From NCBI GenBank assembly GCA_965649825.1, contig OZ287701.1, forward strand, positions 558,001 through 622,000: a DNA stretch of 64,000 bases, read 5' to 3'. The notes under the pieces are model-generated. The model did not search any database. It was not told the origin of the DNA and saw only the letters and a program-made list of their open reading frames with translations. The translations under genes were made by a program, and so were the position numbers. Shown piece after piece: positions 11,401-22,632 of this stretch (position 1 is the first letter of the stretch; each line of letters begins with the position of its first letter). This DNA comes from Penicillus capitatus. Lineage: Eukaryota > Chlorophyta.

Positions 11401-13292
11401 TGCACCGACTTCTGCACCAGGCGTTGGATTGCATCATTCGGACAACAGATACGTTGTGGGTGAGAACGTGACGGATGATCCGGAAGAGGAGAAGAGGCAA
11501 AAGATCTTTAAGGGACTCCTCAATAAGCTTACACCCAGCAACTTTGCACGCATGTATGAGAAGGTATGTGCCATGCAAATGAAAATCTGTGATGTGACGG
11601 CTGTGATGTGACGGCGGTGGTTTTCAGTTTAAAGAAGTGGAGATTATGGATCCCAAAACATTAAAGGGGCTTATTGATCAGATTTTTGATAAGGCTTTGA
11701 CAGAGACCACATTCTGTCCATTGTATTCAGATCTCTGCAAGCTTTTGACGAGTGAAATGCCAGAGTTTGAGGAAGAAGGTGACAAGAGGAAGCTGACATT
11801 TCGTAGACTGCTTCTAAATAAATGCCAGAATGAATTCGAAAAGGGTGATGCAGCTGTACGCGCTGCGGAGGAGGCAGAGAAGGCAGACGATACAACCATG
11901 TCTGCCGAGGAACGCCAGAGTCGGTTGATAATTGCCAAGAAAGAACGACTGCGTTCCTTGGGCAATATGCAGTTTATTGGATTCTTGTTTAAGAAAGGCA
12001 TGCTCACCGAGAGGATCATCCATAATTGCATCGTTGATTTGCTCAGTGAAGAAGTTAAGCCGAAACCAGAAGACATCGAGTGCCTTTGTCAGTTATTGAC
12101 GACAGTGGGAGCACTGCTGACAACACAGAAGGAAGTACTGGACGCCTATTTTTGCCGAATTGGCCGTTTGACAAAGCATCCAAACTTGGAAACGCGACAC
12201 AAGTTCATGTTGTTGGACCTTATTGAATTAAAAGACCGCCATTGGGTGGAGCGCCGAGAGAAGGAAGGGCCAAAGAAGATTGAAGAGATTCACAGGGACG
12301 CTCAGATCGAACAGATGGCACAGAATTCCCGCAACCGTGGCGGCGGATTCCGAGGCGACTACGGCGGACGCAGTTCCCGAGGCGCTGGATGGTCCAGAGT
12401 ATCCAGTTCGACCTCACGTCCCATAACATCCTTCAACTCACACGAAGAAGTGAAACCCTTGACCAAGAATTTGAGCTTGGGACGCACCGCCTCGTCCGAC
12501 ATTTCATTGCGCCCAAGCAACATCGGGGCGCCAAAGTCTGCCGTTGTTTCCATGCCACGCCCACGATCTCCATCATCGAGCCATCCACCGCCTCCACAAC
12601 AGGCACCACCCATCGACGAATCGGTGGCTGAAGCATCGACGAGGCCAACGACTATGGATGCAGATGTGCTGAAACGCAAAGTGAAGAACTTCCTGGCAGA
12701 GTATTATAACAACAAAGATTTGGAAGAGGCTCTGAGTTGCATTGAGGAGCTTTTCGAGCAAAACGCACCGAAGCCAGAGATTCTGTTGAATATTTTGCTC
12801 TGTGCTCTGGATATCCGTGGTGTGGATGTGAATGAACGGCTCAGACCGATCACGCCAATCCTCAAAGAGCTTCTCTCGCGGAAGCTCTTTGCGCCGCCGG
12901 ATGCCAAAAGAGGATTGCAGCTGACGATGGCGGCTCTGCCAGATGCAGCTGACGAATTCCCAAAGGCCCCTGTCTTGATCGCCAAGATGCTGGGCTCTTT
13001 GGTCTCTGAAGGAATCATTCCTCTCAAACCCATCCTCGACACAAATGGAATTATCTTGGGTGCTGGCCGCGAAAATCTTCAGTCCGAGGACGATGACACA
13101 CCGCTTGTCGAATGTGGTATGGCCAGCGAAATTCTTATCGAAATTCTGAGGCAAATGAAGAGCGAAGAACAAGAAGACGCATGGGTCCGGGACGCCTTGC
13201 GCAACGAAAATGCGGATCTCACCCTATTCTATCCATTTTGTCAACGAGATGACACTGATATGTCAGAGGAGCTGCAGTTTCTGGACTGGTGA
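8496..13292 (+). CDS. EIF4G: Eukaryotic translation initiation factor 4G (MIF4G + MA3)
   Basis: Scaffold of the cap-binding complex eIF4F; it bridges eIF4E, eIF4A and eIF3. The start at 8496 opens a long low-complexity N-terminal region rich in Pro, His, Tyr and Gly, including a run of about 11 Gly near 8930. Introns 8718-8770, about 9598-9652, about 9750-9790, about 9991-10042, about 10689-10744 and 11564-11627 keep frame. Just after the fifth intron comes YSPSVLF, which fits the eIF4E-binding consensus Tyr-x4-Leu-hydrophobic. A MIF4G domain follows (IFKGLLNKLTPSNFARMYEK, then LIDQIFDKALTE, MQFIGFLFKKGMLTERII). After an RG-rich linker (GGGFRGDYGG) an MA3 domain closes the protein (LKRKVKNFLAEYYNNKDLEE), which ends in LDW. 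The length, near 1,490 residues, is usual for a full eIF4G rather than the short eIFiso4G form. Confidence 0.93.
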
Positions 13293-14250
13293 TATCCTGA
13301 TTGCAAATCCATCGTCGTCGTCGTCTTCGAATGAAAGGATGTGCTCGTGATGAACCATCCAATAAGCTTTGTTGCATAATCTTATGAGCCATGAGACTTT
13401 GCACCATCCGTAATGGACTTGTGACGATCTCTGTGTTGGCGGATGCTTGTCTCTGTCATTGTCGTTGTTGTTATGCATGCATACGTACATACATAATGAC
13501 AGACAACCAACTTCCCATGGCTTCCTCTTCTGGTGTAACTCCCTCTGTTCTCCGATGCGTTGGCCTTTTGTGTATAAGCTCAAAGAGCACGAATGCATTT
13601 ATCTGTGATGTCTGTCTGCCATGATGCATGGGTGTTCTTCCTTTGTTGAGTCGTCGGTCAGAGACCAGATTGGAGAAAATAAAATCTCATAGTGTAACAG
13701 GTTTGGATTTAAAAAACAAGCAGCCGCCGCCACAGAACACAGAGACACACTCTCCACAAGCATCTGTCTGTTTGCTTCGTTGATTGGAGGACGTGTGGTC
13801 TTCTGGATCGATCTTCTGCAGCACGTGTGTCGACCAAGGATACTTACTCCTTGACAAACGCCCATTCGATAGGAGGTCCCCGATTTCGCTACTCAGGCTG
13901 TCGGTCGAGAGACATGCGAGGGAGGATGCAGTGGAGCAACTTTGAAGTTTTCAGTAAGACGTGTTGGGCCTCTTTGAACTCGGGAGTGGAAACAGTCAAT
14001 CGAGGATCTTTACTTCGTCTAAGCTTTACGATCTGGAGGGCGACGATATTTCGACATATGACGAATCCGACATCTAGAATGTCAAGGGAACATCTGCCTC
14101 GGTGATAAAGTACTTAAGACAAAGTGCATCCATCACACGACTAAAGTACTACAGATTAATGATGTGACGTATCGTAGACGTCTTGTCGCTATAGCTGTTT
14201 GTTTTGCCTTTGATGCCATCGAAAGGAATCTTTTTTTTCTCGGATTGTTG
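13293..14250. other. intergenic region between eIF4G and MSH4
   Basis: It includes a possible eIF4G polyadenylation signal (AATAAA within 13675-13685). The open frames present lack domain similarity, splice continuity or coding character. A frame upstream of the chosen MSH4 start (from about 14164) is open, so the MSH4 N-terminus could be longer. Confidence 0.4.
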
Positions 14251-17200
14251 ATGTCGATATCTCGTTCGTCGAAAAAGCCCCGCGTCGATCATGCGTCGCT
14301 CACGAATACGCAGCCAGGCGCGTTAGAGGAGGTGCCGCCGCGGACGGTTAGGAAGTCGTCTGCAACGCGATCCGGCATTGATCCCGATGTGTCGTTTCTT
14401 GTCGCAGCGATCGAGAATCGAGCGAACGAGGTGGGCGTCGCGATCTTCGATCCCACGCGTCAGCGACTTCTCTTGACGCAATTCATCGAAACTTCACGTA
14501 CTTACACGACGACGTTGACATTTTTCCATCGCTATCCACCCAAACCGCTGATTCTTGTCAACGAAAAGACAAAATCGCGAGCGGGAGGACTCACCTGTGC
14601 GGTTCAAGATGTTTGCGATCACATTGCGCTGCCCCGCGGTTGTTTCGATGATGCCAAGGCAGAGCTCATGATCGAAGAGCTCGCGATGGAAGGCCAAGAT
14701 TCGGAGAGCCACGTGTCCATTCGGCGGCGCCACTATCTTGCGATCGGTGCCGCCGGTGCACTCTTGGGCTACCTACAAGAGGAACAACACCGAGTCTTGA
14801 CGCAAAAATCACTCGATGTCATCTTCATCGGAACAGAAAAGTATGAATGATCATTTTGATCGGCAAAAGATCCGTCCTTCTGGGGTTTCTGTGACGTAGA
14901 CATTTGGAATTGGATCTGATGAGCATCGAATGTCTCGGCATTGCAAAGCCGACTCGAGTGTTGGACAAATGGAGCCCGCCCAGTCTATTCCAGACGATGA
15001 ATCGGACAAAGACGGCTTGCGGAGCAAAACTGCTAAAGGCCAATCTACTCCAGCCCCTCACACATGTTCCCACTCTAAACTGCCGGTTTCTGTCACGCTT
15101 GGATTGCCATAGAAATGATTTGTGATATCTCTGCATCAGCTACGAGGCAGTAAAGGAGCTCGTAGACAAGGAAGCGTTGAAAACCGCATGCGGCGCTGCA
15201 CTCGATGCCATACCTAAGGATCTCGATCGACTATGTTCCATCTTCACCTGGCGGACATCCGAACCGACAACAGACGGTCCGTCACATCCGGGCTGCTATT
15301 GTTCCTACGCTGTCAAGGACAGGCGTCCGGTCGGAGAAGGACGACACACTCTGTCGCAAGATCTCGACGTGGATCGATGGTGTGATCTTGATGAAGGATA
15401 CACTTGAATCGCTAACTCGCCTGGGTGAGGCCCTTCAAGACAGTAGGTGGGTGACACATCTCCTGCTACTTTGCTGTCGCATCATTGTTCCGTAGTTCTG
15501 TACTACTGAGAGGCATTCATGAGACCATCACACATCCTGTGTTCGATGGGATCTTGAACAAGGTCTGTGCTGTGTTGGATGACCAAGTCCATCGACAGAG
15601 AGCTGCGGCGCTCAAGAGAATCGAACAGTGTTATGCAGTCAAGTCTGGATTCGATGGTTTCTTGGATGTTGCCCGCACGAACTTCTGTCACATCACGGAG
15701 CGGATTCACGCATTGGCCAACCGACTTCAGGAAGAACACCGACTCGAGAGCATCAAAGCACTGTCACATCTTACATACGGTACAGTGACCTGCTGCTTTT
15801 CAGGTCTCTTTCAATTCGAAGAGAGGGTTCTCTTTTCTTGTGACCGCGTCCGGGACATCTGTCTCATCCCGCTCTTCCATACCAGAGTGAGGCTGCACGA
15901 GATGCATACCAGCAGTGCGATGTGTGATTTAGTGGATGGATGGTGATTGAGAAACGCGGAAAGAATGCCATGCATTGCGTTACGCATGAGCTGATTGCAT
16001 TGAATGCCCGACTGAGAGATGCCACACACGACTGTATGGTTCTGACACAACAGGTCATACGCACAGCGAGATCCCTTTACACCAGTAGGTGGCTGTTAGG
16101 CACTGGAGAGTGTGACAGAGATGGTGGTCACTCATCTGGTGCCCGTTCGCAAAATGGTCGACAGTGTGGCGCTGATGGATCTGTTGTGGAGTTTTGCAGA
16201 GTTGGTAATTACATCTGCCGGGCCCTATACACAACCATGCATAACAATGCATAGCCTTTTCGCTATCTCGGCTGGCAGACATCCTGTCTACGAAGTGTGG
16301 TCACTCTTTTCGGTCTGTACAGAAGTGTGACTATTCTCTTCTATGTCGAAGATTGTGGAGGGCGTCGAGTTCTGTCCTAATGACACATTTTTCTCTCCTT
16401 TTTCAAACGGTCACATCATTACAGGGCCCAACATGAGTGGCAAATCCACCTACCTCAAGCAAGTTGTGCCCATTGAGTGTATATCGTACATTGGGAAAGA
16501 TTGAATGACAGGTGGCTTTGATATTGATCATGGCCCAAGTGGGTTCGTTCGTTCCGGCCGAGCACTTTCTCTTCAACCCTCGCGAGCAGCTCTTTACTCG
16601 GATGGGATTCGCAGATTCCATCGAGACCAACTCAAGCAATTTCATGGTCGAGATGCAAGAGATGTCACACATTCTCGAAAGAGTGACCAAGAAAAGCCTC
16701 GTCATCGTCGACGAGCTCGGAAGAGCCACGAGCACCATGGACGGAGAGAGCATTGCGTGGGCTGTCAGCGAGAAGCTCTTGAACATTGGAGCCTTCTCAC
16801 TCATTGCCACGCATTTCAATGACCTTCCTTATCTCACACAACTCTACCCAAATGCCAAGTATGACCAGAAACGCATGCTTTCTTTGATGACGACGAGGGT
16901 TTTGCAGATTGAAGCATTTTGAAGTGATTGTTGCATCGGACGGACTGCATTTTACTTTCAAGCTCTGTCCCATCTCCTATGCATCTCTCAAGACAGCATT
17001 ACCAGAGCATTACGGCATCCAACTGGCCAAGATTCTCGATTTCCCTCAAGAAATCATCCATCGTGCTGAAGACATTGCACGTCATGTGCGTTTTCATCCC
17101 ATGACAGGCGCCTCAGAGGAGACGCGCGTCGTCCGAGGCATTGGCGACGTGGACGCGCGTGCGGCCAATGACCTTGGCCAGAAGTTACTGTGTCTGGCGG

Positions 17201-17307
17201 TTAGTGCAGATGAAATGGCGACCGAACGTCTCCGAGAAGAGGTGAAGCAGCTCCAATGCCATCTGTCGTCAGGAAGCCATTCACCGTTTCGACGGCGTAC
17301 ACCTTAG
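14251..17307 (+). CDS. MSH4: MutS homolog 4 (meiotic crossover protein)
   Basis: MSH4 pairs with MSH5 in a clamp that stabilises recombination intermediates and promotes meiotic crossovers; it does not repair mismatches. The protein starts directly in the connector domain ([20 protein letters not shown]), lacking the mismatch-recognition domain, as is typical of MSH4. Lever residues ([29 protein letters not shown]) follow. The ATPase has Walker [28 protein letters not shown], Walker [12 protein letters not shown] and [19 protein letters not shown]. About ten short introns interrupt it; those near 15291-15336, 15432-15480 and 16451-16511 keep frame cleanly. The junction near 15782-15803 is unresolved: the frame needs either a 19-nt intron or another donor. 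The region 15890-16130 is also only approximately modelled. The C-terminus is short and Arg-rich. Confidence 0.87.
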
Positions 17308-17528
17308 GATCAATTTGATGTACCGACAAACCGTCGAGAGAATGCAGCGAAGCAGCGACGGATCCAATCGCTTTGGACCGAGAACAGGTACTTAACTACG
17401 AACTGTACTGCAACTTCATGCGATTCGGATACTTACCTTGTTAGATTTTCAGTTGCACTTGGCATAAGAAAGCCATACCTATCAAGCTTGTTTAGCTCAA
17501 CGATATCAGACTTTTGTTTGTTGCTCTG

Positions 17529-18819
17529 ATGATTCGCCAAACGCCGCTCGTCGTCGCCGTTCTCATCTCGACGGTCTTCGCTCTAACAGGTGCCCATCTC
17601 GTCGACCGTTCGCTGTGCGTTGACAATAGCTGGGGTCTGATGTGAACAGGGGCGTGGACGGAGACAGCTCTTGGAGATAAGGCCCTTTCGACGGGCCGCG
17701 GACTGCGCACGATTCCTTCAATTGAAGATGTCAAAGCGACATGCAAGACATCCGCAAAGGCGACCGTTTTCCTCGACGCGACAGGCAAAGCGAATCTGAA
17801 GGCGCAGTCCTCATGCAAGGCCTTTGCGACGTCCATTAGCAACGTCGAGAATATTGTCAAAGAGTTCATTCGTCAAGTCGAGCACAAGCCTCTCGAGGGA
17901 TGCACGACTGTCCGCGTGGAGGAAGTGATTAATCTGTGCGCTCAAGCGATTGCGAAGGTCTATACCGAAGCATCCGTGGCCATCAAAGCCAAGGGCAATG
18001 TCAAAGCGTGTGCCAGCGCATCGGCAGAGGGTGATGCGTTTGCCAAGGCATACGCGGCCCTGCTGGTGAATTTGTGGCTCGGCGTGACGACGGGCGAAAA
18101 CTCGGCTGATGCCGAAGCTCAGGTTGGGACGTTGTCGTATACATTGGCGGACGTCTGGGCTGCCGCCAAAGCAGAGAGATGTCTGAAAGGCACGGGGTCG
18201 GTGAAGGACTTTGAAAAATCTGTTGCCGAACAAGTCCGCGTGGCGTTGACCTGTGTCACCATTGAACTCGCTGTCAAGCTCTGCGATGTCGCTTTCGCAG
18301 GCAAAGCAACGGTGGAAGGCGACTGTACGGGATGCAACAATGGAGGTCAGCGCTTGTGGTTTTGTGCTATCGCCATGACATGCGCTTTGCCTTTGTAGAA
18401 CTCAAAGCATTATTGGCGAAAACGAAATCGTCGGTCGAGGTCAATGTGTGCTCCACCACAAAGACCCTCATCGATAACACCAAAGGAACTGCCAAAACGT
18501 CTGATCTCGATGCCGAGCAGTGCAGCAACAAGATTTACGACGAATGCTGCAAGCCGTTCTATGAAGATAAGTCCGAATGCCTTTGCGGCAGAAAGTAAGC
18601 ATCTCGATTGTTGGCACACAGCGACCGATGCGTCTTCGATGACTCAGGTGCCATGCAAGAAAGCACGAAGACAGTCAATTCTGGGAGGACATGCTTCATC
18701 CTGGAAAGCTCTGCTATTGCAAGAAACCCAATATGGACATGTCGGCCAAAATCGTTGCTTCAAAGACGGCGGAGTCCGAGAAGGTTGTGAAGAAGGTGGT
18801 GGCCGGTGGTCACAAGTGA
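17529..18819 (+). CDS. secreted Ala/Lys/Cys-containing protein, family unknown
   Basis: I do not recognise a family. The N-terminus is a clear signal peptide (MIRQTPLVVAVLISTVFALT, then GAWTETALG). Introns near 17590-17650, 18346-18398 and 18596-18650 keep frame. The body (about 360 residues) is rich in Ala, Lys, Val and Thr, with cysteines spaced at intervals (VKATCKTSAKAT; CTTVRVEEVINLCAQAI; CTGCNNG). The C-terminal third holds a tight cysteine cluster (DECCKPFY, ECLCGRKCHARK, LCYCKK). It looks like an extracellular or cell-covering protein with disulfides. If translation read into the third intron it would stop at once (AGA AAG TAA), giving a shorter form that lacks the last Cys-rich segment. 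An AATAAA lies 77 bases past the stop. Confidence 0.7.
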
Positions 18820-18895
18820 AGAGTATCAAGATTCCAAAAATCGACTGGAGTTTGCTAGTCGCCGTTGATTTAATTCCCGTGCCGCTATGCATGAA

Positions 18896-18901
18896 ATAAA
18901 G
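18896..18901 (+). promoter_or_regulatory. polyadenylation signal of the secreted-protein gene
   Basis: A perfect AATAAA hexamer sits 77 bases after the stop codon at 18819, between two convergent genes. The position fits a cleavage/polyadenylation signal, although algal signals vary. Confidence 0.45.
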
Positions 18902-18967
18902 CCTTTTTACTGATCTGTAGCTAGCGTGATCGCAGGGACTCTGTCTGCCTTTAATGGTTATTCGCAA

Positions 18968-20566
18968 TCATAAGGGCGGAGATCGTGACGTTGAGATCTG
19001 AATAATAACTTGAATTCCATTCCCTTGCTGTAATGGCACGCATCTTACACGTAGTTCGATGCGATTCCACCGAGCATAGGTAGAGAATTCGGATTCGTCG
19101 TCCGTATGATCTTTAGAAAGGCCCAACAGCTCCATGCCTGACGCGCGGAGATGAGAATCTGCGAACAGGATCCAGTACATAGATGCACATTCGGCCGCCA
19201 TTACCTGCTCTTCGGACAGTTCTGGCTCGGCCCATAAATGGCAAGGCACTTCATCGGCGTCGTTGGCGACCTCCACACCCGCTAGGACGCAGTTTTGGCA
19301 TCGGAAGCTGTGATAAATGTGTGGCGGTCTTACTGACGGAGCGCAGGAAGACGTGAAAACCGGCGCGGTGGAGGACAATCTTCATCTGCTCGCGTTCTCT
19401 GAACCGACGAAGCGTTTTCAGAAATATCTGACACCCACCAGACACACAGTATAAATCTCGTGCACACAGGACTGCAAACCTTCGTGATGTCGTCTCCGCC
19501 GATGATCTTCACACCATCTTCGCGTAGTACTTTACGAAATTCGTTGAAGTGAGGGCCCGCTTTGCGAATGAATGGACTTTCCAAGACGGTCCTGTGACAA
19601 AAGAGTGAGAGAGTGAGCAGTGTTCTGTGAGCTGCTATGCCTGAGTTCTGGTCCCACGACCTTCATCTGACGCAGTTGCAGTAACATGACGCTCTTTTCC
19701 GTGGCCAATGTCATCAACGCAATCATGTTCTCTTCTCTTAAGCGCAACGGTCCTCCCGGATTCAACGGAGGTGGGCCCATCGGTCGATTCTCCTCACGAA
19801 ATCGCCGTTTGGGTCGTTTCTTGACGGAAGGCAAGGGTGGTGGTGCAGGAAGCAGAACATGATGCAGACGGACACCCATGAGACGCCCATCCTCTTTCAG
19901 GCATCGCTGACTCCATGCCTCACAAATCTTGTAATCATTCGTGACCGTCACCTCGATCCTCTCACATCGATCCGGCATAACGCCTGCAAATTTTTCGCTG
20001 TACTCCGATCTGACATTCCCTGACATCAGGAAACACGTGGATAACGTGATACAACGAGTGACCGACCGTTCAATGTCCATCTCCAGTTTCCTCGTGGCGA
20101 CAGGGATCGTCTCAAGGTCCACTCCACCAACGAGCTCTCGCTGTACGGAGATACGATGTCGTGATGTCCCCGGCGGTTTCGATGAGGGTTTCTGAGATGG
20201 AAGGGGAGGGTAGACGGGTTTTGACGACGGACGGTAACCCTTTGGACGTGATTGAGGCGCATCCAACGCGTCACTTCGCCCAGCGCCGTTGCGCGTGGCA
20301 CTGAGGCGATCGACCCTGTGGACCGTCGAGTAGGCCTTCATCGAGCAGGACACGCCACGATTTTCACAGTCATCTAATATCCATGGTCCAGCAACGGCCC
20401 ACGTGGCAGCGGCGCATTGGCACTGCCCCAACCACCAGAAGCTCTTTAAGGCGATCACGACGAGCGTCTTAATCGTGTTCGATCTTCGATTTTTCGATTG
20501 GGCGCAAGAAACGCTTTGTGCGTTCATGATACAGAGACATCTGCAAAAATCGACCTCCGGAAACAT
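18968..20566 (-). CDS. unrecognised protein with N-terminal hydrophobic segment
   Basis: I do not recognise the family. The first exon (19685-20566) begins with a basic stretch and a hydrophobic segment (TIKTLVVIALKSFWWLG; AAATWAVAGPWIL), which may be a signal anchor or targeting sequence. A Pro/Lys/Ser-rich linker follows, then KICEAWSQRCLKEDGRLMGV and MIALMTLATEKSVMLLQLRQ. Later exons read ESPFIRKAGPHFNEF, KIIGGDDITK, IFLKTLRRFREREQMKIVLH, FRCQNCVLAG and MYWILFADSHL. The introns near 19590-19660 and 19310-19340 do not splice into one frame with simple GT-AG choices, so either a boundary is misplaced or a one-base error or frameshift is present. The pieces look coding by composition and order. 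It is convergent with the upstream secreted-protein gene. Confidence 0.5.
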
Positions 20567-20832
20567 CGTTCACTCACAGGTTCTCTTGTCCGTTCCAATC
20601 TCAGGCAAGGCCCGAGCGTGCAAAACGAAAACCCTTTTCTGCCATCGCGAAAGAGCGATGCATCCGTTGCCCTTGTTGTGTGTCGTCTGTGTTGACGGTA
20701 AACGATGGAAAGCGGTCGGTCTGATGCTCGCGTCTGAATGCGCTATCGAGTGCCGCGTCTATCGCGAACCCTACTCTGCGCTTCTGTCGCTGATGCTGGG
20801 CATCTGTGTAGAATCTGCTTCACGCAAGAAAC

Positions 20833-22632
20833 ATGCTTCGTCGAAAACCTCTCTGTGCGCAACATGAACTGTCTCCAAGCGAGACATCTCTGACGAACCG
20901 AACAAGCTCCTTTACTCTACGTTCGACTACGAATGAAACGGATGGGGAGGCATTCATCCGAAATAAACCTATAAGAGTGGACGAACCCAGTCCACGACGT
21001 ACTGTTAAAACGAGGTAGATGCATAAGCAGCATCATCATCCAGAGCATACATGGTCTGTGTAGATTCCGCTTTCCCGGTGTGGGCATGTTCCGAGCTGGT
21101 TTGGCAGGATTCCGACGCCATATTCATACACCTTCTGCCACAAAGCCATGCGTTTGGATTGATACGCCCAAAGATGGCGGGTCGGATGTCGACACGCTTT
21201 GTGCAAAACGCGCCAAGAGCACCACAGCCCTCCGTGATCGATGCTACAGTCGAACGACAGATCCCTGTGCATCAGCAGACGACATCGACGTTCTCATAAG
21301 TACGTTGTACATTATAACATGACATGACGTCCTCACACATTCTCTCACTCTTTGACATGTGTGTTGGCAGATGATGCGGTGGTCGATCTCCCACTTAACG
21401 GTCCTCTGCAGAGGTCCATGTTCACGCTTTCCCGTTTGCCAGAAATGGAGGCGACACCGTATGTGGATTCTTTGAACGGCAGCCCTCATGGCGCGAGTTC
21501 GCGGTGGGAAGGAAAGCCAAATCCTTCACACCGTATGCGCACTTCCGCCTCCAGCATGGCCAATGCAACACCCAGGAATCCGAAGCTCACGTTACAGGAC
21601 AATAATAATCTCAATAGCGACGCCGAAAATCTCTTCGATTATCCGAACGCTCTACAGGAACAGAAAGAAAAACTCGATCACGAGTATCTAAAGCGTCTGG
21701 AACGTCGCTCCTTCTCCCATGTCGATTTTATCAAGCCGGTTTATGGAGATTCCCTTAGTAGCTCGGACAGTCCAGTTCAGCCTCCCGAACGTCCGGTGAC
21801 GCGTTTGGACACACGTCTCTATCATGGAAGGTCTCAGCACAAATCCGCCGCAGATTTCGTGGCAGGCGAACTGAGTACGGTCGATGACAGTACTCCATCG
21901 ACAGATTCGGTTTGTGATCCGCCGACATCTTTCCGTTCTGACCAAATTCTCTTCCACAATTCTTCTGGGTACAAGCAGTTGCGAATGGACGCTGGATTTC
22001 TTATCAGCACTGGACGGTCTGAAGAGAATGCTTGTATAGGAAAAAAGGCCCGTGGACCATCACTTAAGCACGGGACAGACCTGCGACGCATGAAGTTTCA
22101 TTCAGTCGATCCTGCCTCTTCTCTCAAAGCTTCGGCATTGCCTATCCATATGACTATGGGAAAAGAACTCCGAGAAGACCTTGCAGAAGAGGTCCTTGCT
22201 GAGCCTGATGGTCACATCTCTGCTCGGTCAAAGATCTCACACAAGGACGATGACTGCAGTGTTTTGGAAGAACCCAGAAATCTCTCCATGTGGCTCGATT
22301 GGCTCGAAGAGAGATCTGATGTGACAAGGAAAGAGATTTTGTATCGTATGGGATGCCAAAGAGCTTTTATCCAAGAAGCACGTGAGAAACTGAGAAGCCA
22401 TGCGTTGGCGAAGGAGGCATTGGAGGACATGTGGGAACCTAAGATGAAAGACCGCTTGGCGGTCATCCGACGCCGTTGTATTGCCAAAGCGTACAGGAGA
22501 AATAAATATGCAAGAAGAAAATCATGTGACATAAACGCCGATGAGATTGCCGACATTAATTTGGACGAGGTGCGATCCGAGCGATCGATGCATCAGCAAA
22601 GAAGCCACGATCTGTGTTTTGTAGGCGGATGA
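20833..22632 (+). CDS. unrecognised basic protein
   Basis: I do not recognise a domain. Three exons join in phase: an N-terminal exon from ATG 20833, an exon from 21064 (RFRFPGVGMFRAGLAGF), and a long terminal exon from about 21371 to the stop. The intron at about 21301-21370 is slightly longer than average. The protein is polar and probably largely disordered in its middle. A conserved-looking C-terminal block has several Trp and charged residues (LSMWLDWLEERSDVTRKEIL; GCQRAFIQEAREKLRSHALA; MWEPKMKDRLAVIRRRC), which suggests an amphipathic helical domain rich in Arg and Lys. It is divergent from the unrecognised minus-strand gene, with about 270 bp between the starts. Confidence 0.6.

Noticed and set aside
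13827-14105. A short plus-strand frame upstream of MSH4
   Set aside because: No domain, no splice partner and atypical composition; probably intergenic.
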